NCBI GenBank assembly: GCA_032622095.1
Contig: CP136069.1
Coordinates: 101,708,278 to 101,772,277, forward strand
Length of the DNA stretch: 64,000 nucleotides
From: Siphonodentalium dalli
Taxonomy: Eukaryota; Mollusca; Scaphopoda; Gadilida; Siphonodentaliidae
Direction of reading: 5' to 3'
How positions within the stretch are numbered: position 1 is the stretch's first letter; each line of letters starts with the position of its first letter. The notes under the pieces were generated by a model. That model saw only the letters and a list, made by a program, of their open reading frames with translations, made no database searches and had not been told where the DNA came from. The position numbers and the translations under genes are program-made. Shown one piece after another: positions 12,242 through 24,462 of the stretch.

Positions 12242-12373
12242 CTTTCCTGTTTGCCTTCTTGGCTGACCCTGATGTGTTATTTAGTTGACCTTGCACTTGT
12301 TGTAACCTTTGTTCTAACTCTTCTTTCTTCTCTTGGTTGAGCTCTTGCTTCGTTTTCCCTTGTTTAATTTTTG
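12242..12373 (-). CDS. BRD2/3/4-like: BET bromodomain gene, coiled-coil exon after the NET domain (exon D, partial gene)
   Basis: Read on the minus strand, a TATTTTGTAG acceptor precedes an open stretch coding KIKQGKTKQELNQEKKEE... and then ...LEQRLQQVQGQLNNTSGSAKKANRK, with a GTAAAG donor after 12242. BET proteins carry a related Lys/Glu-rich helix after the NET domain ('KKRELEKRLQDVSGQL' type), so order and content fit. The exon is 132 bp, phase 1 in and phase 1 out, which continues exon C in frame and needs a further exon to the left. No such exon is visible in 1-12241, so the gene probably runs out of the window. The donor is not canonical GTRAGT, so the 3' edge is slightly uncertain. Confidence 0.8.
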
Positions 12374-12880
12374 CTACAAAATATAAATTGAACATAAAAA
12401 TTCCAATTCTGACAGTTTTGAAACATTTAATTATGAAAATTATGCAAATGAGAACCCTATTTTAAAGCATCTGATATTTCATGCATACAATATTATTCAA
12501 TGACCCCTCAACCCGAAAGATCAATATGAAGTTTGGTGATGAACGGATGAGGGATATATGGTCTGTAGGGTGTGCCAAAGGATTTAGTCGTTCCAGGCCT
12601 TTAAAAATTGAACAACAGACAAAAACGGTTAAGCAAGCAATTTTCTTAACCTTTTTTGTTTGCTTAACCGATTTAGAATTTTCAGCAGACATGTTTCAGA
12701 AATTTCTGTCAATAATTATTAAAGTTTATATAATCAATGTGACTACAATTACATGTGTTATCTGTTATTTACTTCCCTCAACCTTGATGCCAGGTGTGTT
12801 GACAATAAGTTATGTGAGATTCACAGAGAATTGGTCACACTGACAGGATCCCCTTCCTACCAATATGGGAGATAACTATA
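12374..12880. other. Intron with family A fragment and a small fold-back
   Basis: 12500-12595 matches family A text ('atgaagtttggtgatga', 'ccaaaggatttagtc'). An inverted repeat CGGTTAAGCAAGCAA...TTGTTTGCTTAACCG lies at about 12628-12670. No coding. Confidence 0.45.
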
Positions 12881-13890
12881 CAAGACAGTCAAAGACTGAT
12901 AAGACTGGGACTCTTGAGACCATAACAGTCAGAACTTTTCATAACCACTTTAAAAGAAGTAGATCTAAACAGGATATGTGGCTAGAGAGGCTTCATGTCG
13001 ATCGGTGAATATCTACCTTTAATTTACCAATGGAACACTACAGATCCCCCCTCGTCAGCTCAACATATCCCCTCCTGACCGGGCTCTTAGGTTGGAATTT
13101 CACAACTGACATTTCAAACTTTCTCAATTGTTCGAAATTTCAAATCTCACAAGCACCTTTTTATAAACTATTTAGATATGTTTGAAGCCCAATTATCCAT
13201 GGACCCGAAAACACCATATATATATATGTCAGATTAATCAGTCAGGTAGTTCCAAGGTAGATGTTTTAAGTGAAGTCCCCATAGCCCCGTCATTTCTTAA
13301 CAGGTTGACCTCATGTTAACAAATCTGAATCTCAGTCACTAAAGGATCCTCCATACTATATGTAAGCTAAATAGTCCAACCTCTCTTGAGAAGACATTTT
13401 AAGTAATTACTATAGAGACATACAGTTATGTCCCTGGTCCCACTCTATTTAATCTGGTGACCCCATCTGAATAAATTTGAATCCCAGACACCAAAGAACC
13501 CTTCATACTAAATATCAGTAAATAGATGGCCTGTGTGAAGGAAGCATATTAAGAGGAAAACTGTCCTTTGCTTGGCCCCTAGTTGACCAGGTGACCCCAT
13601 TTAAAACAAATGACCCCATTTGAAAAAAATCTGAACTCCGGGTCACCCAAGGACCCTTCATACCAAATATGAACCCATTCAACCTGATGGTACAGCAGAA
13701 TAAGTAGTTTTTAAGAATTACTATGGAGGGCAAGAGTTATGGCCCTGCCTTCATAACCATTTGACAGAGTGACCTCATTTGAACAAATCTGAATGTGAGT
13801 CACCTAGGGAACATCCACACCAAATATGAACCCATTCAGTCTAGAGAAGATGTGAGCTCAAAAATTATATTTCATTGAACAAATCGTAAA
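12880..13890. repeat. Composite family B repeat copy
   Basis: Begins with 'actatacaagacagtcaaag' and 'gataagactgggactcttga', then 'gtagatctaaacaggatatg', 'ggaatttcacaaccgac', and family B monomers ('gtccctggtcccactctatt', 'ctgaatctcagtcacta'). The same order of blocks recurs at 22440-23155 and 43375-44460, so this is one dispersed repeat family in three copies. Open frames here are by-products. Confidence 0.7.
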
Positions 13891-13893
13891 TCA

Positions 13894-13912
13894 CCCCCCC
13901 CCCCCCCCCCCC
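13894..13912. repeat. Poly(C) tract
   Basis: Run of 19 C. Such runs also occur at 20184-20207, 31495-31522 (as G), 43563-43585 and 45811-45831 (as G). Exact lengths are likely to be assembly-sensitive. Confidence 0.95.
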
Positions 13913-14439
13913 AACACAGTAGGGACATCCCTGCAAGAATATAACATACATGATTTATTTGAATGTCTGACTATATTGGCTTAACAAAATTTCCATGACC
14001 TTGAAAGCCAGTGCATTCTCTTTTATATGGGAGGCTTCCCATGGGAGCACATATAAGAGAATGCACAAGCACAGGGTCTTCATTGCTCTCACCAGCACAA
14101 CTCTGGTCATGAAATGGTTAATATTAATAGTAAAAAATAAACTTTATCTGTCAAACAGGTAATTTGTATCTAAGATAAACATGGGATAAAATTCCATTCA
14201 TAAAGCCACTATCAGCTACCAGAATGTCTGGGAGACCTGTTGACATGGAGATAATTAATAATGGCACAAACATTTTGCAGTGCAATACCACTGTATTGTG
14301 TTACTCCTACAGCTGTGATCAAAACAAGGATTTTAATGGGGTGAAGTATGCAGAGATAATATGGTATGGTACAGCATGGTGTGGCAGGGACAGGAGGTGG
14401 GGTGGGTAGCTGTGATGTGTCTAAAAAAAAAATCAAAGA

Positions 14440-14994
14440 TCAAAATGCAAAAATGTAATTTTTTGTATTTAGAGTTATGTCCCTGGCTCTGTCCCTATTT
14501 GACCCAGTGACCCAATTTGAAAAAACTCCATGGACCCATTAGATCCATCCGTACCAAATATAAGCTAAATCGGCCAAACTTTTTTGAGAAGATGTTATTC
14601 TAAGAATTACTATGAGGAAGAGAGTTATGGCCCTGGTTTCTCAACTAATCAACCTGGTGACCTCATTTGAACAAATCTGAATCCTAGTCATTCAAGAACC
14701 CCTCATACCAAATATAAGCTAAATTGGACCAATGGTTCTATACAAGAAGTTGTTTTAAGATATACTATGGAGGGAAAGAGTTATGGGCCTGGCTTCGCAA
14801 CTATTTGACCCAGTGACCTCATTTGAACAAATCTGAATGAGAGTCACTTAGGGAACATCCACACCAAATATGAACCCATTCTGTCCAATGGAATCAGAGA
14901 AGATGTTCAAAGAATTGTTGACGGACGGATGGAAGGACGACGGACGAGGAGTGATGACTATAGCTCCGCCGGAGACTTCGTCTCAGGTGAGCTA
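14440..14994. repeat. Pearl-like element, family B, three monomers and complete 3' end
   Basis: Monomers carry 'agagttatggccctggtttc' and 'gacctcatttgaacaaatct', then 'gacggacggatggaaggacg' and the 3' structure TAGCTCCGCCGGAGACTTCG...GTGAGCTA at 14961-14994, in which GGAGAC-TTC-GTCTC forms an inner stem. Confidence 0.75.
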
Positions 14995-15530
14995 ATAAAG
15001 ACCGATTCAAATCCAAACAATTAATTTTCTAAACAAATAACAGTGAACACATTGAAATAACAACCAATTATCAGTATTTTAGTTCACATGTTTCTTTATC
15101 ACCACACTTTACAGTGACACTGAGTTAAACCAAACAGTGACACCAAACTGTCACACCTCACACAAAACTTTGAAGTATTTCATTATAGTAATCAGTCTTC
15201 TATTTCTTAGCAACAGTACTGTCACAAATGAAGACATTCTACTACTATATTTCATTATTATTAACATTTTAATTCAACCGCGCCTGCAACGGTTTTATTT
15301 GTACTGCGCAATTCATAGAGACGTGCTTGACAACACTGCAGCAGAGCATGTATGTTATATGCTTTATGCAGGATATACGAATATAGTTATGCTCGGAAGT
15401 ATTTGATGTTTGGATGATGGAATTTAGGTCAAGTTGTTTAGAATTTGGCAAGAAAGGGAAAAACAGTTATGCTACGAGGACTTTGCCCGAACGAAGCTTG
15501 AACAAAACGCTTGTCGTGCAATTTTGTTTA
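14995..15530. other. Intron, no feature recognised
   Basis: Short open frames near 15137 and 15414 lack family similarity or splice logic. No transposon ends seen. Confidence 0.3.
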
Positions 15531-16335
15531 AGGCCTGCGTGCAAAGAGTTAAATCCAAGATGGCCACTGGCAGCCATGTTTTCATCGAAAATTTGAAAAA
15601 ATTTAATGCCTCCCATCTAGTGGTCACCAAAAAGATCCATATCATGTTTGGTGACGATCGAAAGAGGGATGTGGTCTTTAGGGTGAGCCAAAGGATTTAG
15701 TAAAGAGTAAAATACAAGATGGCAGCTGGTGCACATGTTTTTCAATGAAATTCGGTCAAAATAAGAGGCTCCCATCTAGGATCACCCCAAAGATACATAT
15801 AAAGTTTGGTGACAATCGGATGAGAGATGTGGCCTGTAGGGTGTGTCAAAGGATTTAGTCATACAAAGAGTAAATTCCAAGATGGCCACAATGTTTTTCA
15901 ATGAATTTCGGTCAAAATACGGAGGCTCCCATCTAGTGGTCATCCTGAAGATCCATTTGAAGTTTGGTGATGATCAGATAAGGGATGGGGTCTCTAGGGT
16001 GTGCCAAAGGATTTAGTCACGCAAAGAGTAAAATCAAAGATGGCTACCGGCGGCCATGTTTTTCAATGAAAAATTTGATAGCTCCCATCTAGAGGTGATC
16101 CTAAACATGCCTGTAAATTTTCAAAACAAATCTCCAATAAATGTGGGCTGATGGCTTATGTGGATCTAGGTCACCGGAAGTTCCGAAAATCCAAATGAAG
16201 TTTGGTGATGAGCTGACGAGAAATGTGAAACAAAGGGTGTGCTAACGGAAATTGTAGATGGATCACAGACTCACATACGGACGACGGACACCAACCCACA
16301 ACAATATCTCAAACTTGATTGTCAAGTTGAGTTAA
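15530..16335. repeat. Pearl-like element, family A variant, about five monomers
   Basis: Repeats of 'aaagagttaaatccaagatggc...catgttttcatcgaa' at about 15540, 15705, 15868 and 16025, a 'catacggacgacggacacc' stretch, and a terminal inverted pair 'atctcaaacttg'/'caagttgagtta' at about 16305-16335. The monomer includes 'atgaagtttggtgatgatcgga', a variant also seen at 12500, 53070 and 54740. Confidence 0.7.
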
Positions 16336-16622
16336 AATAGATAGTTATATGTATACACATTGAATAAATGCTTCCATGGATGCATTAATGCTGCATAATT
16401 GAAAATGTTTGACCATCCAACTCCATGTGATTGGAAATATTTTCCTATGCTTAGGTTTTGCTTCCACTTCCATGGAGCATAAATTTATAGGCGTACTAAA
16501 CAAGTAAACTATAGTCTTAAAACTGAAATAATGAGCTTTGATAACTGGACAATTGTTTACAGTGCATATTTTCACGTTGGAAATAGTAAAACAAGAAAAT
16601 ACAAAATGGTACTTACACTTAC

Positions 16623-16793
16623 TGTAAGGCTTTCTGGGCTTCTTGGTAAGACAAGACATCACATATCGCTCTAATTCTCTTAGAGTGGAAGGTTTCAGAG
16701 TTTCAAAATCTATTTCGATTTCATCTGGATTTGAATCTCTGAGGGACGGTTCTCGAGACTGAATTATATGCACCACTCGACCAAGCTTATCGC
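16623..16793 (-). CDS. BRD2/3/4-like: BET bromodomain gene, NET-domain exon (exon C)
   Basis: After a TTATGTTCCAG acceptor the minus strand encodes [20 protein letters not shown], continuing [20 protein letters not shown] and ERYVMSC, then KKPRKPY. This is the BET NET (extra-terminal) domain, which binds short basic/hydrophobic peptides of chromatin factors. The match to the vertebrate and fly domain is near-continuous and needs no gap. The exon starts in phase 1, completing the Gly codon begun in exon B. Two overlapping GTAAGT donors exist (exon end 16623 or 16617), both leaving phase 1, so two extra codons are optional. The open frame continuing to 16345 is intron read-through. Confidence 0.93.
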
Positions 16794-16849
16794 CTGGAAC
16801 ATAAATTTACAATATGCAACAATCAGCCATGATTATCACCTAGAACATA

Positions 16850-17231
16850 AATGGAAGTGTCAAACTTGTGTCAATGAAGCTCAACTTGTAGAGGGGCTAT
16901 TGTCAAATGTTATAGTACAGTTAATGGAGCAATAGGAAATGCAGAGTTGGTATACAATGTATGTCTGTAATCCTAAACACCAAACAAATTTAGTCATGCA
17001 AAGAGTAAAATACAATATGGCCACTGTCAGCCATGTTTATTTAATAGAATTTGATAATGACAGTGCCAATGACACTGAAGCTCAACTTGGACAGGAGCTA
17101 TTGTCAAATGGTACAGTTAGTGGAGCGACAGGGAATGCAACAAGTTGATACATCTATGTATTACAAAACACCCAACACCCAACGGATTCAGTCATAGAAA
17201 GAGTAAAATCAAAGATGGCCAATGGCAGCCA
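16850..17231. repeat. Two short family A pearl-like fragments
   Basis: 'agctcaacttg' with 'aggggctattgtcaaatg' occurs at about 16878 and again as 'agctcaacttggacaggagc' at about 17078. Each is followed by an 'aaagagtaaaat...aagatggcc' monomer start. No coding. Confidence 0.6.
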
Positions 17232-18568
17232 TTAGAGTTGAAACAATTAGTTGACTAATCAACGTCGACGCCAATAGCTCCCAATGTTGACGCTGTATTT
17301 TGCCGTCGACTAGTCAGAACATTGTATATACAGATCCTCTCAAAATTAATGTCCCTCTCAACACGGTTCTCATGTTAACGCAACGCGGTGGTAATGTTAC
17401 TCCAACGCGGTGGTAACGTTATTCCAACACGGTCGAGGTAACCATCAACGCAAAATAACGCGGTCGGCATGACCGTCAACGCAACAAACGCGGTCAAGGT
17501 AACTGTCAACGAAATGGAACGTTGCCAACATAATACAATGTTGTTGGCGTGGTGGGAGGCACGGGTAATGCATGATTGATTGGTGTTAAATGTTTTACAT
17601 ATATACATTTAGAATTTTTCCGGAAAAAAAAACAACTAATAAATAAATGTAGATCACGTTGATCGCGATGCACGAATTAATGGAGATGTTATTGAGACTT
17701 CTAACAAACAAAAAACTATGAGGTCACGTCGCAATGTACATGTGTTCTATGAATGTTTAATATTCAGCGTCATATCCGATTAAAGGTTGATTACCTGTAC
17801 GCCCCTGTACGCCAAGGGTCCGATGTCATTTGAAATCTTCGTGAGGATATGATAACACATACATGTACACGTGTAATCGACGTGGTAACCAATGATTGTC
17901 ACTTTTACTGACAGACCGCGGATCAAAAGCCTGCCGCGAATGATTGACAGCGGTACCAATGAACTCAAATACAATATGGGGCGTGTCTTTGGTGAATATC
18001 GAAGCTTCCAAACGCAATGAATGTTTAACATGAAAGAATTAATTCAACAATGGTGGAAAGGCTGAGATGATGGCATGAAGCCGAATATGTGTACATGACC
18101 ACATGTACTTATCTACCTGGAGTTTTTAGGTCAACAAATCGGAAACACATGTTATTTAGTTTGCCTTATCCTATTTTATATTATCTGTGATTAAACTAGT
18201 GCATGAATATGTAACATTTATACCACGATCGCCTATCTTACTATATAAATAAAGCCATCTGTTTAAATTTTGCATTTAATCAACACCTGTTGATTAAACG
18301 TGCCTACTGTTGATTAAACTTCGCAGAGTGGATTAAACTTTCTCCATACAATTTGAACGGAAAAGTGTTTATCCATCGCATTGTAAAGATTGTGGCATAA
18401 ACTTCGCAGAGTGGATTAAACTTTCTCCATACAATTTGAACAATTTTATAATCGACTAATTGGCAGCTATAATCGACATTTGGTCGATTAATCGGTAATA
18501 TATGCGCCCTGTATTACATCCAGGTAAAAAAGTGATAAATGCGAAATTACGTTATAAACTGTCGATGC

Positions 18569-19655
18569 TAGAGATGGGCGGTTTTGATTTTTTACGTTCG
18601 GTTTCGGTTTTTCTGGGAGAAAAAACCTCGGTTTCGGTTCGGTTTTCGTTTTTTTTTACTAGATAGTGAAATTAGACTGAAATACATACAATTTGAGTAT
18701 ATACTTTCAAAGTAACCGTAATTAGAGTCAATAATGTCCCAATAACGTTGAATATTTGAGGAAGGAAATGCAATCACAGGTAAACAACGGGACAAAATGC
18801 CGACGCAAACTGAATCCAACGCGATAAGATGATACAATTCGGTATTTAAAAAAATAAACACCCCCATCTTCACTATTTATCCCTTTCTGACATGTTTAAA
18901 ACATATTTATCATATTATATGCATTAGTATCTGAGAATTCAACCGCAAACAGCAGCAAAATCACAACCAGTGGGCGTCCTTGACCTGACTAACAATTATT
19001 GACACGTGCATGATTGACCCACATTCAATGACTGCGGTGTGATCGCTTTGATGTTGCGACATAGTTTACAAGCTGCACATGGCTGCAAACTTCTACCAGA
19101 TTACGTCACATCGGAATGTACAGACGATCAAAGTGTTCACACCATTTACTTGGTTTAGTTTTCGAGTTAGCAGACGCTTCCATTTTTTTGGTTGGCAATT
19201 ATCGCCTTATTTGGACTTGTGTTCGGCACTCATATAGTTAGCCAGACTCTGGCTTAAGCGACGTTTTTATGACATATTAAGCAGCGACATTTCTTGGAGT
19301 CGTCTCCAGTTAGACGCATAAAATACCTCCAAACAGGGCTTTTTGTTGAACCATGTACGTTATTTTGTTCGGCCATGTTTGAAAAAGAACAAAAACAGTC
19401 GCCTATGATATTATAACAACACATATCTGAGACGAAATGGACACATTCCGATATAATATTGATCAGAGAGGCCGATAACTTGATAACAATATCAACTAAT
19501 AAGTACCTGGGGAGGTATAATAAGTCGATTTAAGTGAAAAATAAACATATAAAAAAAAACATAATGTCGGTTTGAGCAGAATCGCGTCGGTCGGTTTTCG
19601 GTTTATTGTTAAAAACCGAAACCGAGTTGTTTTCTCGGTTAACCGCCCATCACTA
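18569..19655. mobile_element. hAT-like non-autonomous DNA transposon 3 (8-bp TSD), nested
   Basis: TIRs TAGAGATGGGCGGTT (18569) and, in reverse complement, TAGTGATGGGCGGTT (19655) differ at one of 15 bases. The 8-bp duplication GTCGATGC lies at 18561-18568 and 19656-19663. Subterminal arrays of GGTTTCGG/GGTTTTCGG occur at both ends (about 18598-18645 and 19585-19640). No transposase is present. It interrupts the older element; joining the flanks restores similarity with the family member near 56.6 kb. Confidence 0.9.
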
Positions 19656-20183
19656 GTCGATGCACCGTGTTTTACACTGTTTTATTTCGTATACAAAAAG
19701 GAATACTCATGCCCTCATAGTCTCATTCTTCCGGATGTAGTTTTTATCAGGCCCTTACTATTAAATACTGCCAAGTGCCCATGTTTCTGGCAAAGTTAGA
19801 GCAAACTACATACACGACGTGACAGTAACTGTGCAAAATTGCACGAATAAAGCTAATCTCGATCGCGACTCCCATCAAGCCGCCGCTACGTATTTCGGCA
19901 GGTCACGTGCTTCACATTAATCGGTGAAATTGCGGCGAAAGGTGCGCGCTTATAATGAAGTTAACGAGGACATAGGTATACTTTGTGAAAAGTCGACGCC
20001 GACATCAGAGACAAAGGATGCCGCCAGCCAGCCATGTACTGTGTGAACATGACCGCCAAAAGGCGGCGACATCAAAGGCCGAGGACGTCGCAACGGAATT
20101 GTGCTGCATACGCGGTTAACAGTTACTTCCAGGCATGACATTGATGAAAAGTGCTGCTTACATGTACAAGTTACACAACCATA

Positions 20184-20207
20184 CCCCCCCCCCCCCCCCC
20201 CCCCCCC
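20184..20207. repeat. Poly(C) tract
   Basis: Run of 24 C; translates as the polyglycine start of a spurious minus-strand frame. Confidence 0.95.
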
Positions 20208-20309
20208 TTCCCCCATCGGGCGATTAGTCGACGAAAGTAAATAACCGTCGACTACCGCACCTGCCGAAGGTTAGTCGATTAATCGAATAATCGTGGCAAG
20301 CCTAAATAA

Positions 20310-20426
20310 AATATACGCATTGTGTTTCTGAATAACAAATTTAATCCACTCGTGGGATTGGTGATCTGTAAATCGCCAATCCCACTCGTGGATTAAATTT
20401 GTTATTCAGAAACACTATGCGTATAT
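20310..20426. repeat. Fold-back (stem-loop) element of about 117 bp
   Basis: Arms of about 56 nt, starting AATATACGCATTGTGTTTCT on one side and AATATACGCATAGTGTTTCT on the reverse complement of the other, differ at about five positions and enclose a loop of a few bases around 'gatctgtaaatc'. The arms include 'taatccactcgtgggattgg'. It lies immediately to the right of the presumed hAT end at 20304. Confidence 0.75.
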
Positions 20427-20439
20427 TCTATATATATAA

Positions 20440-22440
20440 CATAATGTTTCCTACTTATATCCTGACAACGTTGTTATTCTGTATTGTACGCGTTTCAAGA
20501 AACATTCCATCGAGAGCCCCCGGCCCTTGTATGTGATCAAGCGACAAAAGCACGAGTTCATTATCACGGAGTCAAAGGCTGCGTGAAATATGCGGAAAGG
20601 AAGATTATATGTAGAAACCGATAATTGTCCGGTAATAGTTTTCACCCACGCAAAAATACACGTCAATTAAAATAGTACACATGAGGCTACTTTCATCTTC
20701 GCGTATTTACTAACATTCTGGGGGCGATGGGGGTAGAATACGCAAACCGATTAACAGAGCTGCAGGTGTCTCAGATTATTGTTTTCGCTGTTTGAAGCAC
20801 ATAAATGTACGGAACCACACATTGTCTCCTTTTATTGTGTCAGTTCCGATGTCCGCCGAAACTGTATTCTATAGCATGTGACAATAAAGAGCGTTCATAT
20901 ACTCTACACCATGAACAAACGCCATGAAAAAAACTAGAATTTTTCCAGTCGTTTTAAAATTTTCACACACGCTCGTTATTCATACCTCCATATAGCATAT
21001 ATTAAATAAACCAATAATCATTATAAAATAAATACGATTTGTGACTTATGCTCAAGAATACCAGGACTTGATTATTCGGACTTTAATTAGCCTTTCGTCG
21101 GCAGTTCATAAAATATTATTTAGAGATGGGTGCCCTTTTGCATGGAAAACCATAACTTCCCCATTGTGAACCTTTATTTGACCATGCATGCGCGTGACAT
21201 TGTCTCATCTTTTGAAATTATTATTAAATTAAGGTCAAAGGCCTTTCTGCATCCACATATTTCTTTGGCAAGATATTTTATTACCATGTAGCAATTTGGT
21301 GAAGATGACTCCTCCTACCAGCTTGTCTTCTATATTGATTGACAGTACGTCAAATTTGGATATTCAATATCTGTGGCGCACACTGAAATTGATACGCTGT
21401 GATTCAAACACAGAATTCTCGATTGAACACGTGCCGTCATAACTTCGTCGGTTTTGATTGGCTGGTGGACAGCGTGCACTGCAATGATCACTCGATGAGG
21501 TCATGTTACTTCCATGATGATGAAATAATGAAATCGTATTCAATGTAGCTTTGAAGAGATACATGTATACAAGATCTACATTTCAGTATTTGTCCGCTAT
21601 TGCATAGACAAGCATATGATAAATATTAACTTACTTTTTACCGTAGTATATATAAGTTTAATAATTCAGTTAAATTCTGTTTTTCTTACCAGAATTAAAT
21701 CACTGCAATTCAATTATTTATTTGTCATCTCATCAAATATTTAAAAACAAAACAATTACATTTGAAGATCCAAACGCGGTCCCACGCAGTCAATACCAAA
21801 TTAGACAAAATTGTATTTTTCTAGCATTCCGGTAGCACACCAGGTTAAAAGAAAACTTTAAAATAGTCACCATCACTTATTATGTCAGACATCGTGAAAA
21901 CACACAAAAGTGCACCGTTTTACCCATCTATATTTACATACGTCAGTGGTTTTAGATTGAAAACGAGTACAAACTATCATAATTTAAACGCTCTTTATTA
22001 CTACGTTTCGGTGGAAGTACCGGGTATGGACACTCTTTATTAGAGGCGATAATTGGAATTTTTGCAAGACTGACAACAAATGAGTCAAATTTATTCTCTT
22101 GAAAACCGATATCTGGCCATCAAAACCTCATATATGTCAATTATAGAAACTTTTAGTTCATGGTATGATAGTTACAGTAGGAATTGAACGACACACATTG
22201 TGCACAATAACCACATTAAGATATTCTCTTGAAAGCCGATATCTGGCCATCAAAACCTCATATATGTCAATTATAGAAACTTTTAGTTCATGGTATGATA
22301 GTTACAGTAGGAATTGAACGCACACATTGTGCACAATAACCACATCAAGATAAACGTGCAATGATATCTTTTACACACAGGGGTCCGGGAACATTTTTTT
22401 TATCATTTTATGATATTAATTTTAAAAAGACAGTCAATGA
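20440..22440. repeat. Dispersed repeat shared with 49.1-50.3 kb; no gene seen
   Basis: 'cttttagttcatggtatgatagtta' near 22145 matches 50175. The reverse complement of about 21300-21350 ('gacaagctggtaggagga') matches 49305-49330. So segments are shared with the right half of the window in mixed orientation. Open frames at 20451-20666 and 21364-21564 have no family features. Confidence 0.45.
22095..22348. repeat. Tandem duplication of about 127 bp
   Basis: 'attctcttgaaaaccgatat' at 22095 and 'attctcttgaaagccgatat' at 22222 start two nearly identical units, each with 'ggccatcaaaacctcatata' and ending 'gtgcacaataaccacat'. The high identity indicates a recent duplication. Confidence 0.85.
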
Positions 22441-23155
22441 CTGGGGTCGCTCACCAGACTGCAAAGCCTGATAAGACTGGGACTCTGGAGACCACAAGTC
22501 AGAACTTTTCATAATCACTTTAAAAGAAGTAGATCTAAACAGGATATGTGGCTAGAGAGGCTTCATGTATGTAGATCGGTGAATATCCACCTTGAAATTA
22601 CCAACAAGTCCCCTCCCAAGTCTTGGGTTGGAATTTCACAACCGACATCTCAAACTTTCACAATTGTTGGAAATTTCCAATCTCACAAGCGCCTTTTTAT
22701 AAAACCATTTAGACATGTTTGAAGCCCAATTATCCATGGACGCAAAACACCATACATGTATGTCAGATTAATCAGTCAGGTAGTTCCAAGGTACTAGTAG
22801 ATGTTTTAATGAATTTGGTATTTCAATGATTTTATTAGATACAAAAGTGTTAACTCCCCATAGCCCCGTCATTTCTTAACAGGTTGACCTCATGTTAACA
22901 AATCTGAATCTCAGTCACTAAAGGATCCTCCATACTATATGTAAGCTAAATAGTCCAACCTCTCTTGAAAAGACATTTTAAGAATTGCTATAGAGACATA
23001 CAGTTATGTCCCTGGGGACTCCATCTGAATAAATTTGAATCCCAGACGCCAAAGAACCCTTCATACTAAATATCAGTAAAATAGACCTGATGGTCCTTGT
23101 GAAGGAAGCATATTAAGAGGGAAACTGTCCTTCGCTTGGCTCCTATATGACCAGG
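22440..23155. repeat. Composite family B repeat, left part (interrupted at 23159)
   Basis: Same block order as 12880-13890 and 43375-44460. It continues after the insertion at 26993-27370, so the repeat was split by the element at 23159-26989. Confidence 0.75.
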
Positions 23156-24462
23156 TGAGGCCACCGCAATGACTTGGTTTACGAACATGAGTGGAAAAAT
23201 TTCCTAGATGGAGGAGGAAAAAATAAAATAAAATCTTGGGCATGTTGTTTGACAACAATTTTGACACTAATGTACATTATTTCGATCAGCCAGGGTAAAT
23301 TAATGAGTCCGTATTGGGGAAAACATATAACGCGAAAATTATTTGACACTGAAAAGTAGCCATTTCCTTGCACCCCGAGTGTCCCAAAAAGCAATCCAAA
23401 GCTTCGTTTATTACGCAAGTCGATAATTTTCCGTGGGTGCATTAATTATGTTGATGGTATCCGTCTGCCGTCTGATTGAATACTATATCAAGCTACAAGT
23501 TAGTGTTTAAAAATTTATAACTTACAATAAGATTCCGTATAATGAAACTAAACACTAAAAAGCATCTATGCATTGTCCAATACTATCTAGCTGGGAGAAT
23601 TGAATTAAGTATTTCCTAGAATTTCAAGTAGCTTCCGTGAAAATGAAACTGACTTTTCCATGTATTCTGTCAATCGTAAAACTATTTGTGCACTGTGACT
23701 TCATATATACTGCAGGGTTTGTCTGCAGGAGATATTTATAGCGGCGAAATACGAATGGTAGCCAAATCTTTCAAACTCGGAACGCACAGCTTGTCAATAG
23801 TCTGTATTAGTCCAACAACTGACGACCGCTGCTATAGAGTTTTAGCCAACGTGTTATAAAATATAATTGAGTTTTGGCGGAAAATGGGAACATGTGTGCC
23901 GTTGTTTGTGTTTGGGGACCCAGGCGGGACAACGAAACTATTACCGTACTTTGACTTTATCGCCATATTGGGGGGGGGGGGCATGTTTTTGTGTTTATCC
24001 TCCATGCGTGTAATATGGGTCAAATGAATGATTTTGTCACTATGAATTCCCGCTATAAAGACTGATTTGGGACGGTTCCGTATTATATCAGTACGATAGC
24101 ATGGGATCTCGGAGGTAGATACCTCATTTGGTAGGAGAACCGGGGCCGCATTTTGATCCCTACTCTGCCTAACTCAGCAATTCGGCATGCTTTGATCAAA
24201 TTATGTAATCATACGATAGCACGGGATCTCCGAGCGTGAGTAGTTTCAACCACAGAAATCACGTGCAAAAAAATATCCGTACTCAGCAGTTCGACATTCT
24301 TTGATGTTACCGCGACATTTATTACGCTGTATATAATGTCGTTATTTCAATGCACACCAAACATTACGTTGTAGTTTTGGCGCTTTGATTTCAAAGGGTT
24401 ACGCTGTACTGGTAACACACTGTGCTCAATTGACCCGCTTTTTCACCAGTATTCTGTTTAAC

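Larger units (their letters stand above)
17232..20304. mobile_element. Old hAT-like element with TTAATCGACTAA-type subterminal repeats (ends diverged)
   Basis: The left end TAGAGTTGAAACAATTAG at 17232 and the reverse complement of the right end, TAGGCTTGCCACGATTATTC at 20304, align at roughly three quarters of positions and both run into GATTAATCGACTAA motifs. No matching 8-bp duplication survives (GCAGCCAT on the left, AATAAAAT on the right), so the exact ends are provisional. A block at about 18440-18560 and 19664-19750 matches the reverse complement of about 56565-56790. This indicates a repeated family and shows that hAT-like element 3 landed inside it. 17340-17530 holds an array of AACGCGGT motifs also found at 50690-50800. 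Confidence 0.5.

Noticed and set aside
16345-16622. C-terminal extension of the NET-domain open frame
   Set aside because: It follows a strong GTAAGT donor and has no BET similarity; it is intron read-through.
24385-24462. Met start of the LINE frame at 24385
   Set aside because: It lies before the 15-bp target duplication, so the first 26 codons are flanking DNA read in frame.
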